Shown in pieces: positions 24,056 to 33,160 of a stretch of DNA of 36,061 nt (positions within the stretch are counted from its first letter, which is position 1; every line of letters starts with the position of its first letter). The position numbers and the translations under genes are program-made. The notes below the pieces were generated by a model. It was given only the letters and a program-made list of their open reading frames with translations, was not told where the DNA came from and ran no database searches. This stretch comes from Clostridia bacterium (GTDB lineage Bacteria; Bacillota; Clostridia; Christensenellales; Aristaeellaceae), in assembly GCA_017541205.1 (NCBI GenBank), contig JAFXZO010000020.1:1-36061 (forward strand), written 5' to 3'.

Positions 24056-25708
24056 ATGGCACATCTGAAAGCATTGCTGCGGGACCTGGACGGGCGCATC
24101 GCCCGGCTGCTGCCCCGGCAGATCACCGAAGAAGGGGACGGCCGTTTCGGCGGATTCTGGACGGAGGAGTTCCATGTGGAGCCCCGCCAAAGCGGTTTTT
24201 ATCTGGGCGACATGGTGGCCGCTTACGTTACGAAGGCCAGCCGCTGGTATTTGAATGAAACGCTGAAGGCGGCCATTGCGCGGGATCTGGTCTATATGGA
24301 GCGGCATCAGCGGCCCGACGGCTGCTTTGATCTGTCCCCCTGCAATTTCGCGTCCCCGCCCGATACGGCGTTCATGGTGAACGCCATGCTGAACGGCTGG
24401 TGGCTGCTGGAAAAATGCGAAGCGGAAGGGTTGGAGGAGATCCGAAGCGCCATGTACGCGCTGATCGACAGCGCGTCCCGGGGCATTGCGGCGGGGGGCT
24501 TCCACACGCCCAACCACCGCTGGGCCATCGCCGCGTGCCTGAAAAGCTGCGAAAAAATCACCGGGAACCGGGAATTGGGCCTGCGGGCCGACCAGTATCT
24601 CCGGGAAGGGCTGGATATCAACGCGGACGGCGAATTTGCCGAGCGCAGCGCCGGAAATTACAACCAGGTGAACGACGATCAGATGATCCGGCTGTATCTG
24701 GCCACGGGGGACAAAGCCTTCCTGGAGGCCGCCGCCCGGAACTTGGAAATGATGTACTGCTATTTTGATCCGGATCATTCCGTGTTCACCAACAATTCCA
24801 CCCGCCAGGATATGGGCAAAAAGGTCTATGCGGACACCTACTATATCCTCTATTTGCTGACGGGCTATCTTCTGGGCCGGGAGGACCTGGGCCGCATGGC
24901 GGGCTTCATCTGGCAGGATTGCGAACGCCGCGGCGCGATACCGCCCGGCGTGGAATGGGTGCTGCTGTTCCCGGAAATGGACGGGTACGGCGAAAAGGAG
25001 GGGTACGCGCCCCCCATCGACAGGATCGACCGGTTGTTTGAGGACAGCTGCATCGCCCGCATCCGTCAGGGAAGCTGGAGCTGCTCCCTGCTCAAGGGCA
25101 AGGCCAATTGCCTGTACTTCCAGCACGGGGCCTTCAGCCTGTACATGACCGTTTATTCCAACCTCTGCGACCGGCGGAATTTCCTGGCGGACACCCTGGA
25201 AAAAACCGAAACGGGCTACGTGATGAAGGCGCACGCCGCCGGCTGGTACTACCTGCCCTTCCCCGAAAAGCCCGCCACCAGCGATTGGTGGGCCATGGAC
25301 AACCCGCATACGCGGCCAAAGACGGAGGGGCTGCCGCTGGACACAGCGTTGGAAATCGTAAAGCAGGCGGACGGCGTCGATCTGTACATCCGCACGTCCG
25401 GCATCGATCAGCTGCCCTTCCGCTGCGAGTTTTCCTTCCTTCCCGGCGGGTACGTGCGCACCGAGCATTTTATCCAGCGCACCAAAGCGGGGGAAAGCAT
25501 CAACGTGCTCAGCGGCACGGTGGAAGCCGCGGGGCCGGGCGGGGAAACCATCGTGCTGGAGAGCGCCTTCGGGGCGCACGACGTAAGAGACCGGATGGGC
25601 GGGGCCTATCCGCTCAGCGAGCATCACTACACGGTGTTCTTTACCGCCTACACGCCTGTAAACCAAAAAATATCCATTCGCGCGGCCCGCCTGGACCGCC
25701 ATCCCTGA
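24056..25708 (+). CDS. Uncharacterised 550-aa protein, probable alpha/alpha-toroid carbohydrate enzyme
   Basis: I do not recognise a named family. Residues about 1–390 look like repeated helix pairs with aromatic and acidic loops, as in alpha/alpha-toroid enzymes such as uronate lyases, GH88/105-type hydrolases and epimerases. Notable conserved-looking stretches are GFHTPNHRWAIAA, AGNYNQVNDDQMIRLYLATG, FTNNSTRQDMGKKVYADTYY and FQHGAFSLYMTVYSN; His, Asn, Tyr and Asp in such loops often form active sites. Residues about 400–550 are beta-rich, as in the sandwich domain of polysaccharide lyases of this fold. There is no signal peptide. AAAGGCGG precedes the ATG. Its place between a GH105 gene and an oligosaccharide-type importer supports action on an imported glycan, possibly a uronide lyase or hydrolase. 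Confidence 0.8.
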   Translation: MAHLKALLRDLDGRIARLLPRQITEEGDGRFGGFWTEEFHVEPRQSGFYLGDMVAAYVTKASRWYLNETLKAAIARDLVYMERHQRPDGCFDLSPCNFASPPDTAFMVNAMLNGWWLLEKCEAEGLEEIRSAMYALIDSASRGIAAGGFHTPNHRWAIAACLKSCEKITGNRELGLRADQYLREGLDINADGEFAERSAGNYNQVNDDQMIRLYLATGDKAFLEAAARNLEMMYCYFDPDHSVFTNNSTRQDMGKKVYADTYYILYLLTGYLLGREDLGRMAGFIWQDCERRGAIPPGVEWVLLFPEMDGYGEKEGYAPPIDRIDRLFEDSCIARIRQGSWSCSLLKGKANCLYFQHGAFSLYMTVYSNLCDRRNFLADTLEKTETGYVMKAHAAGWYYLPFPEKPATSDWWAMDNPHTRPKTEGLPLDTALEIVKQADGVDLYIRTSGIDQLPFRCEFSFLPGGYVRTEHFIQRTKAGESINVLSGTVEAAGPGGETIVLESAFGAHDVRDRMGGAYPLSEHHYTVFFTAYTPVNQKISIRAARLDRHP

Positions 25709-25774
25709 TCCGCCGCCGAACACCATCGTATCGATCCGCATCCATTGCGGTGAAAATAAAGGAGGAAACGAACC

Positions 25775-27679
25775 ATGAAGACCCGGAGAATCATTTCCGC
25801 GCTGCTGGCCCTGGTGATGCTGATGTCCCTGGCATCCTTTGCATCCGCTGAGGAAGCAGCTGCCTACACCCAGTCCCCCTATCTGGACGGTCAGGATCTG
25901 CCCGCCGTGGCGGAGCGGCTTCCCATCGCTTCCGACGTCATGGTGGAGGAAGTGGCGGACATCGGCCAGTACACGGATTATATCACCCTGATGCAGGGCG
26001 GCTCCTCCAAGTGGGGCCCCGGCAAGCCCACCGAAGAAGCGCTCTTCCGTTTCCGCACCGACGGCACCGTGGAGCCCAACGTGGCCAAGGGCTATGAAGT
26101 GAACGAAGACTGCACCGTGTGGACCATCCACCTGCGCGAAGGCATGAAGTGGTCCGACGGCGTGCCCTTCACCACCGAAGACTGCCGCTTCTTCTATGAA
26201 GACTGCCTGCTCACCGGCTTCACCGGCAAGAGCGCCTGGGAAGCCGTGAAAGCCGCCGATGAAAACGGCGAAATGCAGCTTGCCAAATTCGAGGCCGTTG
26301 ACGATTATACCTTTACCATGACCTTCGCCTCCTCCAAGCCGGAATTCCTCCGCGAGCTGGCCATCAACGGCAAATGGTTCTTCGCGCCCAAGCATTGGCT
26401 GGAAGAGCACGTGGCCGTATACAAGGATGAGAACAAGACCGCCGAGGAAAAGGACGCCTACGCCCAGGCGCTGGGCTTCTCCGACATGAAGGCCCTGGGC
26501 AACAGCTACACCTACTACTACTGGATCGTGGTCGGCCGGCCCACCCTGCGCGCCTGGCAGATCGACGGCGATTTCAACGCCGAAATGTGCGTATGGAAGC
26601 GCAATCCCTACTACTGGAAGGTGGACGCCGAAGGCAAGCAGCTGCCCTACATCGACGAACTGCACTTCCGCCGCTACAGCGATGATTCCCAGGCCCTGCT
26701 GTGGATCATGGACGGCACCGCCGATATCGGCTCCGTGGCCCTGGCCGACGTGGACACCATTCTGGCCTCCGACGCCAAGGTGAACCTGGTCGAATGGTCC
26801 TCCACCAGCTGGACCAGCCAATCCATGCAGCTGAACCTGGCCGTCAAGGACGATCTCAAACGCCCCCTGTTCCAGAATGTGAACTTCCGTCACGCCCTGT
26901 CCATCCTCGTGGACCGCGCGCAGATCGCTTCCCTGATCGACAACGGCTACACCGATCCCGCCCAGTCCGCGCCGCCCGAAGGCGCTCAGGGCTATGATCC
27001 CGAATGGACCAAGAAGTGGACCGAGCAGAACCCGGAAGAAGCGGCTGCCCTGCTGGAAGGCTGCGGCCTGGTCAAAGGCGCGGACGGCTTCTGGGCCTTC
27101 GCGGACGGCACGAAGCTGACGCTGAACCTGCAGTACCAGAACGAAGCGGACGCCGCCCTGGCCGAGCTGCTCAAAAACGACTTCAATAAGGCCGGCCTCG
27201 ACGTGACCACCCGTATGTATGACCGCTCCATCATGGAAGAAATGCGCGCGGCCAACGAGCATGAAATCGTGCTGAACTACGAAAACTTTGACACCGTGTC
27301 CATCTCCCTGCGTCCCGACTACTTCGTGCCGCTTCGCGACTACTGCGTATGGGGCACCGCGTTCGGCCTGTGGTATCTGAATTCCCTGGACGGCAAGGGC
27401 CGCGAAGGCGCCGTGGAGCCGCCGGAAGACGTGAAGGCCATGCTGGAAATCTACACCAACATGAAGAACGCCACCACCTCCGAACAGAAGGAAGAGCTGG
27501 CGCTGCAGCTGCTCGAATGCTTCCGGGAAGGCATCTACGAGATTGGCTTCACCTCCGCCAACCCCGCCGTGTACGCCGTCAATTCCGCGATGCATAACTT
27601 CCGCGAGGACGGCATCGCCTGCGACGAATTCCGTGATCTGGGCCTGGCGAACTTCGCCTGCCTGTGGGTGGAAAAATAA
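25775..27679 (+). CDS. Family-5 extracellular solute-binding protein
   Basis: A 634-aa binding protein of the SBP_bac_5 (peptide/nickel/oligosaccharide) family, the receptor of the adjoining ABC importer. A type I signal peptide (MKTRRIISALLALVMLMSLA, cleaved near SFASA-EE) lacks a lipobox cysteine, so the mature protein would not be lipid-anchored; this is unusual for a Gram-positive receptor. The family signature region is seen in GYEVNEDCTVWTIHLREGMK, WSDGVPFTTEDCRFFYEDC and NVNFRHALSILVDRAQIA. Strong codon bias and a full AAAGGAGG suggest high expression. A terminator-like hairpin between it and the permease genes would keep receptor levels above those of the membrane parts. In Thermotoga and Clostridia such receptors often bind oligosaccharides; the locus suggests that here. 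Confidence 0.92.
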   Translation: MKTRRIISALLALVMLMSLASFASAEEAAAYTQSPYLDGQDLPAVAERLPIASDVMVEEVADIGQYTDYITLMQGGSSKWGPGKPTEEALFRFRTDGTVEPNVAKGYEVNEDCTVWTIHLREGMKWSDGVPFTTEDCRFFYEDCLLTGFTGKSAWEAVKAADENGEMQLAKFEAVDDYTFTMTFASSKPEFLRELAINGKWFFAPKHWLEEHVAVYKDENKTAEEKDAYAQALGFSDMKALGNSYTYYYWIVVGRPTLRAWQIDGDFNAEMCVWKRNPYYWKVDAEGKQLPYIDELHFRRYSDDSQALLWIMDGTADIGSVALADVDTILASDAKVNLVEWSSTSWTSQSMQLNLAVKDDLKRPLFQNVNFRHALSILVDRAQIASLIDNGYTDPAQSAPPEGAQGYDPEWTKKWTEQNPEEAAALLEGCGLVKGADGFWAFADGTKLTLNLQYQNEADAALAELLKNDFNKAGLDVTTRMYDRSIMEEMRAANEHEIVLNYENFDTVSISLRPDYFVPLRDYCVWGTAFGLWYLNSLDGKGREGAVEPPEDVKAMLEIYTNMKNATTSEQKEELALQLLECFREGIYEIGFTSANPAVYAVNSAMHNFREDGIACDEFRDLGLANFACLWVEK

Positions 27680-27718
27680 TTGCCCTGAAAACGTTATTTG
27701 ACGAGTAAACCTTAAGGG

Positions 27719-27758
27719 GCGGGAAGGCGGCAGCTCGCCTTCCCGCTTCGCTTTTTTT
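27719..27758 (+). terminator. Leaky terminator between receptor and permease genes
   Basis: GCGGGAAGGCG (27719–27729) pairs perfectly with CGCCTTCCCGC (27736–27746), followed after 5 bases by T7 (27752–27758). It lies inside the transporter operon, so partial termination with read-through is expected. Confidence 0.8.
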
Positions 27759-27824
27759 GCGCGGGAAACCCCGACGGCCTTTGTCCCGCTGCCGTGATAC
27801 ATGAACGCAAGGAGGCGTGCGCAT

Positions 27825-28847
27825 ATGGGTCAGTATATCCTTAAGCGCGTCCTGACATTCATTCCGATCCTGCTGATCATGTCCCTGGTGATTTTCTTCA
27901 TCATCCAGCTGCCGCCCGGCGACTACCTCACCTCGTACGTTGCGGGCCTGAAGGCGGAAGGACAGATCGTGGACGAGAGCGAACTGGACAGTCTGAAGGA
28001 GCGCTATGGCCTGGATCAGCCTTGGTTCACCCAGTACTTCAAGTGGATGTGGAACATCATCACCCGCTTTGACTTTGGCTACTCCTTCAAGTTTGAGGCG
28101 CCTGTGTGGTCCACCATTGCCTCCGTGCTGCCGATGACGATCGTGGTGTCGCTGGTCACGATGCTGTTCAACTACCTGGTCGGTATACCGATCGGCATTT
28201 ACAGCGCGGTGCACCAGTATTCCATCGGGGATTACTGCTTCACCTTCATCGGCTTTATCGGCATGGCCATCCCGAATTTCCTCTTCGCGATCCTGCTGAT
28301 GTACGGCACGTATATATGGACGGGCACCGCCTTCATCGGGCTGTATACCAGCGAAGTGCTGGTCGGCCTGCAGCAGGGCACCATGCAATGGTGGGAGGTG
28401 CTGGGCCGGGGTGATTTCTGGGGCCGCATGGCGATCCCGATCATCGTGATCGGCACCTCCGGCACCTGCGGCACGCTGCGTTCCATGCGCGCCCAGATGC
28501 TGGACGAATTGGGGCGGAATTACGTGCTGTGCGCCCGGGCCAAGGGCGTTTCCGAGCGCCGCATCGTATACAAATACTGCCTGCGGGCGGCCCTGAACCC
28601 CACCGTTTCCGGCCTGAGCGGCGTGCTTTCCCATATTTTCAACGGCTCCACCATTTCCGCCATCGTGATGAACCTGCAGCTGGTCGGGCCCATGCTGTAT
28701 GAGGCGCTGAAGGCGCAGGACATGTACCTGGCGGGCACCATCCTGCTGGTGATGGGCTTTTTGATCGTGCTGGGCACGCTGCTGTCGGATATCCTGCTGG
28801 CCTGCCTGGATCCGCGCATCCGCTTTTCCGGAAGGAGGGCTGAATAA
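27825..28847 (+). CDS. ABC importer permease, DppB/OppB type
   Basis: A 340-aa inner-membrane permease of the peptide/oligosaccharide ABC class. It starts MGQYILKRVLTFIPILLIM, the classical DppB opening. The ATPase-docking EAA loop is ELGRNYVLCARAKGVSERRI. About six membrane helices are visible, with a soluble stretch of about 60 residues after the first. I take ATG 27825, which has AAGGAGG at the right distance, instead of the ATG at 27801 that overlaps that site. Its stop codon is 2 bases before the second permease start. Confidence 0.93.
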   Translation: MGQYILKRVLTFIPILLIMSLVIFFIIQLPPGDYLTSYVAGLKAEGQIVDESELDSLKERYGLDQPWFTQYFKWMWNIITRFDFGYSFKFEAPVWSTIASVLPMTIVVSLVTMLFNYLVGIPIGIYSAVHQYSIGDYCFTFIGFIGMAIPNFLFAILLMYGTYIWTGTAFIGLYTSEVLVGLQQGTMQWWEVLGRGDFWGRMAIPIIVIGTSGTCGTLRSMRAQMLDELGRNYVLCARAKGVSERRIVYKYCLRAALNPTVSGLSGVLSHIFNGSTISAIVMNLQLVGPMLYEALKAQDMYLAGTILLVMGFLIVLGTLLSDILLACLDPRIRFSGRRAE

Positions 28848-28849
28848 TC

Positions 28850-30067
28850 ATGTCCGAGCATGAAAATCAGGCCGTTCTTGATAAAAAAGCGCTTCGCGCG
28901 CAGAAGAAGGCGGAGAAGGCCAGAAAAAAAGAAGAAAAATACTATCTGGCCTCCCAATGGCAGCTCATGGCCAGGAAGCTGGGGCGACATAAGCTGGCCC
29001 GGATCTCGCTGGTCATCCTGGGCTTTCTCTATTTCGTCGCCCTGTTCGGGGATTTTCTGGCCCCCTACAGCCTGACCGATTACGACGCCAACTCCAAAGA
29101 CCTGCCGCCCTCCGCCATCCATTTCTCCCACGACGGGAAATACGTCGGCCCCTTCATTTACCGGACGGAAAAGCAGACGGTCAAAATGAGCGTGGCGGAA
29201 AAAAGCGCCGCCCAGCGCGCGGCCAAGGAACGCGGGGAACAGTACGTGCCGCCCACCAACATCGTAACGGACGAAACCACGCCGCTTCGCATCCGCTGGT
29301 TCGTTCACGGCGCTTCGTACAAGATCCTGGGCATCTTTGAATCGGATCTGCATTTATTCGGGGTGGAGGGCAGCGCAAAGGTCTTCCTCTTCGGCGCGGA
29401 CAGCATGGGGAGGGATCTGTTCAGCCGCATCATCCTGGGAAGCCAGGTTTCCCTGACCATTCCCTTCGCAGGCACGATGATCAGCTTCGTGCTTGGCCTG
29501 CTGATCGGCTCCGTCTCCGGCTACTTTGGCGGCTGGATCGATAACGTGATCCAGCGCATCATCGAGGTGCTCAACTCCCTGCCCTCCCTGCCCCTGTGGA
29601 TGGCCCTTTCCGCCGCCATCCCCGCCGGTATCCCGCCGGTGCAGATGTATCTGCTTATCACCGTCATCCTGTCCCTGATCAGCTGGACGGGCCTCGCGCG
29701 CGTGGTGCGCGGCAAGTTCATGTCCCTTAAGAACGAGGATTATGTGATGGCCGCCAAGCTTGCCGGGGTCAGCGATATGAAGATCATCCTCAAGCACATG
29801 GTGCCCGGCTTTATGAGCTACCTGATCGTAAACCTCACGCTTGGCATCCCCTCCATGATCATCGGCGAAACCAGCATGAGCTTCCTGGGGCTTGGCATCC
29901 AGGCGCCGGCCACCAGCTGGGGCGTGCTGCTCAAGGAAGCCCAGGACGTATCCAGCATCGCCATGCATCCCTGGTGCCTGATCCCGCTGTTCTTCGTTGT
30001 GCTCACGGTGCTTGCCTTCAATTTCCTGGGCGACGGCATGCGTGACGCCGCGGATCCCTATAAGTAA
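28850..30067 (+). CDS. ABC importer permease, DppC/OppC type
   Basis: A 405-aa permease, longer than the usual about 300. The extra length comes from a very basic N-terminal tail (KKALRAQKKAEKARKKEEK) and a large loop of about 110 residues between the first and second membrane helices. The core has the DppC features FGADSMGRDLFSRIILGSQV (transition into the transmembrane domain), the EAA loop NEDYVMAAKLAGVSDMKII, and GETSMSFLGLGIQAPATSWG near the end. AAGGAGG lies within the end of the previous gene, so translation is coupled. Confidence 0.93.
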   Translation: MSEHENQAVLDKKALRAQKKAEKARKKEEKYYLASQWQLMARKLGRHKLARISLVILGFLYFVALFGDFLAPYSLTDYDANSKDLPPSAIHFSHDGKYVGPFIYRTEKQTVKMSVAEKSAAQRAAKERGEQYVPPTNIVTDETTPLRIRWFVHGASYKILGIFESDLHLFGVEGSAKVFLFGADSMGRDLFSRIILGSQVSLTIPFAGTMISFVLGLLIGSVSGYFGGWIDNVIQRIIEVLNSLPSLPLWMALSAAIPAGIPPVQMYLLITVILSLISWTGLARVVRGKFMSLKNEDYVMAAKLAGVSDMKIILKHMVPGFMSYLIVNLTLGIPSMIIGETSMSFLGLGIQAPATSWGVLLKEAQDVSSIAMHPWCLIPLFFVVLTVLAFNFLGDGMRDAADPYK

Positions 30068-30080
30068 GGAGGTGCCTAAA

Positions 30081-31097
30081 ATGAGCGAGCAGCAAGAACC
30101 CATCATCCAGGTCCGGGATTTGCATGTCAGCATCAAAATGGACGAGGGGACGCTGACCCCGGTCCGGGGCGTCTCCTTTGATATCCGCCCGGGGGAAACG
30201 CTGGGCCTGGTCGGGGAATCCGGCTGCGGCAAGAGCCTGACCAGCAAAGCCATCATGGGCATCAACGAAAAAAAGTGCCATTCCGACGGCGAGATCCTGT
30301 TCCGCGGGGACGGCGGCCAGGTGATCGACCTGCTGAAGCTGGATCCCCGGGGCAAGCCCATCCGCGCCATCCGCGGCAAGCAGATCTCGATGATTTTCCA
30401 GGAGCCCATGGTGGCCTTTTCGCCCATGTACACCATCGGCAACCAGATCAACGAATGCACCATGCTGCACATCACCAGGGACAAGAAGGAATCCAAGGCC
30501 ATCACCCTGGAAATGATGAAAAAGGTCGGCATCGCCAACGCGGAAAAACGCTATGACCAATACCCGCATGAGTTTTCCGGCGGCATGCTGCAGCGGGCGC
30601 TGATCGCCATGGCCCTGGTGTGCAAGCCCCGGCTGCTGATCGCCGACGAGCCGACCACCGCCCTGGACGTGACCATCCAGGCCCAGATCCTGGAGCTGAT
30701 GCAGCAATTGCAGAAGGAGCTGGGCATGGCCATCCTGTTTATCACCCACGATCTGGGAACGGTGGCCAAGATGTGCGACCGGGTCGCGGTGATGTACCTG
30801 GGCCGCATCGTGGAAACGGGCACCGCCCGGGAAATCTACAAGTATCCGCGGCATCCGTATACCCGCGGCCTGATGGGCAGCGTGCACAAGATCGGCAGCC
30901 GCAAGCTGGACCGGCTGTATTCCATCGAGGGCACCGTGCCCCTGGCGCTGAACCTCAAACCCGGCTGCGGGTTTTATGACCGGTGCGACGCGCGGGTGGA
31001 AGGAACCTGCGATCAGGCCGAGCCTGACCTGTACTGCCTGGAGGGCACCCACTGCGCTGCCTGCGTGCATTGCCGAAAGGAGGAAAAAGCGAAATGA
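30081..31097 (+). CDS. ABC importer ATPase, DppD/OppD type
   Basis: A 338-aa ATPase of the DppD branch. The Walker A is GESGCGKS at about 45–52, the Q-loop is [13 protein letters not shown], the signature is [12 protein letters not shown], and the Walker B is [15 protein letters not shown]-terminal oligopeptide-transporter extension is rich in cysteine ([15 protein letters not shown] and CVHCRKEEK), as often in this subfamily, where it may hold an Fe–S cluster. ATG 30081 with TAAGGAGG upstream is chosen over longer frames overlapping the permease gene. It overlaps the second ATPase gene by 4 bases (ATGA). Confidence 0.94.
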   Translation: MSEQQEPIIQVRDLHVSIKMDEGTLTPVRGVSFDIRPGETLGLVGESGCGKSLTSKAIMGINEKKCHSDGEILFRGDGGQVIDLLKLDPRGKPIRAIRGKQISMIFQEPMVAFSPMYTIGNQINECTMLHITRDKKESKAITLEMMKKVGIANAEKRYDQYPHEFSGGMLQRALIAMALVCKPRLLIADEPTTALDVTIQAQILELMQQLQKELGMAILFITHDLGTVAKMCDRVAVMYLGRIVETGTAREIYKYPRHPYTRGLMGSVHKIGSRKLDRLYSIEGTVPLALNLKPGCGFYDRCDARVEGTCDQAEPDLYCLEGTHCAACVHCRKEEKAK

Positions 31098-32182
31098 GCG
31101 GGAAAGAAACGGCCGCCGCCAACGAATCCAAAAAGCCGTCCCCGGGAGAAAAGGACGTGATCCTGCGGGTCAGCCACATTTCCAAACGCTTTACCTCCAA
31201 GGGCGTGTGCGTCCGCGCGGTGACGGACGTATCCTTCGATGTGAAAAAAGGCGAAACCATCGGCATCGTGGGCGAATCCGGCTGCGGAAAAACCACCCTG
31301 GGCCGCTGCGTCGTGCGGGCGATCGAAGCCAGCGAAGGCGACGTGCTGTACACCGCCCGCGACGGCCGGACCTATGATTTCCTGCGCCTGAACAAGGCGG
31401 ACATGAAAAAGGTGCGCAAGGATATCCAGATGATCTTTCAGGATCCCTATTCTTCGCTGGATCCCCGAATGACGGTCATTGATATCATCGCGGAGCCCCT
31501 TCGGGCCAACTACCCCAAAATGCCCAAGGCAGAGGTGGAAAAAAAGGTCATTGAAATCGCAAAAAAGGTGGGGCTCAATACCACCTATCTCAAGCGTTAT
31601 CCCCATGCCTTTTCCGGCGGCCAGCGCCAGCGCATCGGCACGGCCCGGGCTTTGATCCTCAACCCGCAGGTGATCGTATGCGATGAGGCCGTCAGCGCCC
31701 TGGACGTGTCCATCCAGGCCCAGATCATCAATCTGCTCAAAGACCTGCAGAAAGAGCTGGAGCTGACCTACATTTTCATCAGCCACGATCTGAGCGTGGT
31801 GGAGCATATCAGCGACAAGGTGGGGGTCATGTACCTGGGACGGCTGGTGGAGTTCGGCGAAACGGAACAGCTGTTTTCCCGCCCCCGGCACCCCTACACG
31901 GAAGCGCTGCTTTCCGCTGTGCCTGTGGCCGATCCCGATATCAGGATCGAGCGCATCCCCCTCCAGGGCGAGATCCCCAACCCCGCCAATCCTCCCTCCG
32001 GCTGCTATTTCCATGAGCGCTGCCGCTACTGCCAGGAAAAATGCGCCCGGGAGGTGCCCCAGCTCCAGGAGGTGGACGGCCGCATGGTGGCCTGCCATTT
32101 CGCGGAGGAACTGCGCCTGCGCGGCTTCGATTACGATCAGGACGCGATAGATAAGAAGAAGACAGCTGCTGAAAAGGAGTAA
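31094..32182 (+). CDS. ABC importer ATPase, DppF/OppF type
   Basis: A 362-aa ATPase, the partner of the preceding one. The Walker A is GESGCGKTT, the Q-loop is MIFQDPYSSLDPR, the signature is AFSGGQRQRIG, and the Walker B reads VIVCDEAVSALDVS with DEA in place of the usual DEP, as commonly seen in OppF-type subunits. A C-terminal cysteine cluster (CYFHERCRYCQEKC) is present. The start overlaps the stop of the DppD-type gene as ATGA, with AAGGAGG about 10 bases upstream. The next gene follows after 6 bases. Confidence 0.94.
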   Translation: MSGKETAAANESKKPSPGEKDVILRVSHISKRFTSKGVCVRAVTDVSFDVKKGETIGIVGESGCGKTTLGRCVVRAIEASEGDVLYTARDGRTYDFLRLNKADMKKVRKDIQMIFQDPYSSLDPRMTVIDIIAEPLRANYPKMPKAEVEKKVIEIAKKVGLNTTYLKRYPHAFSGGQRQRIGTARALILNPQVIVCDEAVSALDVSIQAQIINLLKDLQKELELTYIFISHDLSVVEHISDKVGVMYLGRLVEFGETEQLFSRPRHPYTEALLSAVPVADPDIRIERIPLQGEIPNPANPPSGCYFHERCRYCQEKCAREVPQLQEVDGRMVACHFAEELRLRGFDYDQDAIDKKKTAAEKE

Positions 32183-32188
32183 CGAAAG

Positions 32189-33118
32189 ATGTCCTTTGCC
32201 AAAAAGGATCTGGCCCTGTCCACCATGTGGAACTACCGGAAGGCTGCTTCCGGCGAGGAGCTGATGGATCAGCTGCTGGCGCTGGGGTTCCGGAAAACGG
32301 AGCTCAACTACCGGGTGAAGCCGGAATGGCTGCCCGCCATTCAGCGGTATATCGGGCAGGGCCTCATACAGGCGGTCAGCGTGCATAACGTATTTCCGGA
32401 AGTAGGGGACGAGCGCTTCGGCACCGATTCCGTGCTGCTGGGATACGAAGACGAGACCCTTCGCGCCCAGTCGGTGGAATGGAGCAAACGCTCCATCGAC
32501 TGGGCCTGCCGTCTGGGCGCCCGGGCCGTGGTGTTTCACCCGACGGAGGTGCCCCTCCCGCCGGCGGAATATGATATCCCGTTGAAAAAACTCATCGCCG
32601 CGCATCAGACGGACGGCGAACAATACCGCGCGCTCCGGGAGGAGATGGTCCTTAGACGCGCGTCTGCGCCGTATATCAGCCGGATGCTCAAAAGCGTGGA
32701 AGAACTGTGCGATTATGTCGTCCGGGATCATCTGCCTGTGAAGCTGGGCATGGAAAACCGGGCCATGTGCCATCAGGTGCCCGTTTTCAGCGAGTTTGAG
32801 ATCATCGCGGAGCGGTTCGAGGGCAGCCCGGCCGGGATCTGGCTGGATACGGGCCATGCCATTATGATGATCGAAATGGGCCTGCAGCAGCTGCCCCTGA
32901 GCGGCCGGGTGAAACGCAATATTGTGGGCATGCATATCCACGACGCCGCGAACGGATTGGACCATTATGCGCCCTGCACCCTGCCCGGCAACGTGCTGGA
33001 GGGCTTCCGGGAATACATCCAGGCATCGCCCATCCGGGTGCTGGAGCTGTCCGGACGCCTTTCCGCGGAAGAAATTCTGACAGGGACGGACCGGTTCGTG
33101 GCGCAGTACGGCGGATAA
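32189..33118 (+). CDS. Sugar isomerase/epimerase-like TIM-barrel protein
   Basis: A 309-aa protein that looks like a xylose-isomerase-type TIM barrel (AP endonuclease 2 superfamily), the group that includes IolE, IolI and various ketose epimerases. Supporting stretches are LLALGFRKTELNYR, GARAVVFHPTEVPLP, KLGMENRAMCHQ (a glutamate at the expected metal site), GIWLDTGHAIMM, and NIVGMHIHDAANGLDHYAP with the HIHD metal ligands. No signal peptide. AAAAGGAG precedes the ATG, 6 bases after the ATPase stop. The substrate is unknown. In this context it could isomerise a keto-inositol (IolI-like) or epimerise a hexose or uronate. Confidence 0.8.
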   Translation: MSFAKKDLALSTMWNYRKAASGEELMDQLLALGFRKTELNYRVKPEWLPAIQRYIGQGLIQAVSVHNVFPEVGDERFGTDSVLLGYEDETLRAQSVEWSKRSIDWACRLGARAVVFHPTEVPLPPAEYDIPLKKLIAAHQTDGEQYRALREEMVLRRASAPYISRMLKSVEELCDYVVRDHLPVKLGMENRAMCHQVPVFSEFEIIAERFEGSPAGIWLDTGHAIMMIEMGLQQLPLSGRVKRNIVGMHIHDAANGLDHYAPCTLPGNVLEGFREYIQASPIRVLELSGRLSAEEILTGTDRFVAQYGG

Positions 33119-33160
33119 TCATGAAAAAAAATCGGTTTTCGCAGCCGCGGAGAAAAGAAA

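Noticed and set aside
23993-27802. Open frame of about 1269 codons on the minus strand
   Set aside because: It lies exactly opposite two well-supported + genes with strong codon bias, has low-complexity His/Gly/Val-rich content and no domain. It is an antisense shadow of GC-rich coding.
31013-32965. Open frame of about 650 codons on the minus strand
   Set aside because: It is antisense to the ATPase and TIM-barrel genes and has no domain, start signal or promoter.
33121-33160. ATG with lysine codons just before the ROK kinase gene
   Set aside because: It is out of frame with the kinase and gives only a short peptide without homology; the ATG at 33161 has the better start signals.
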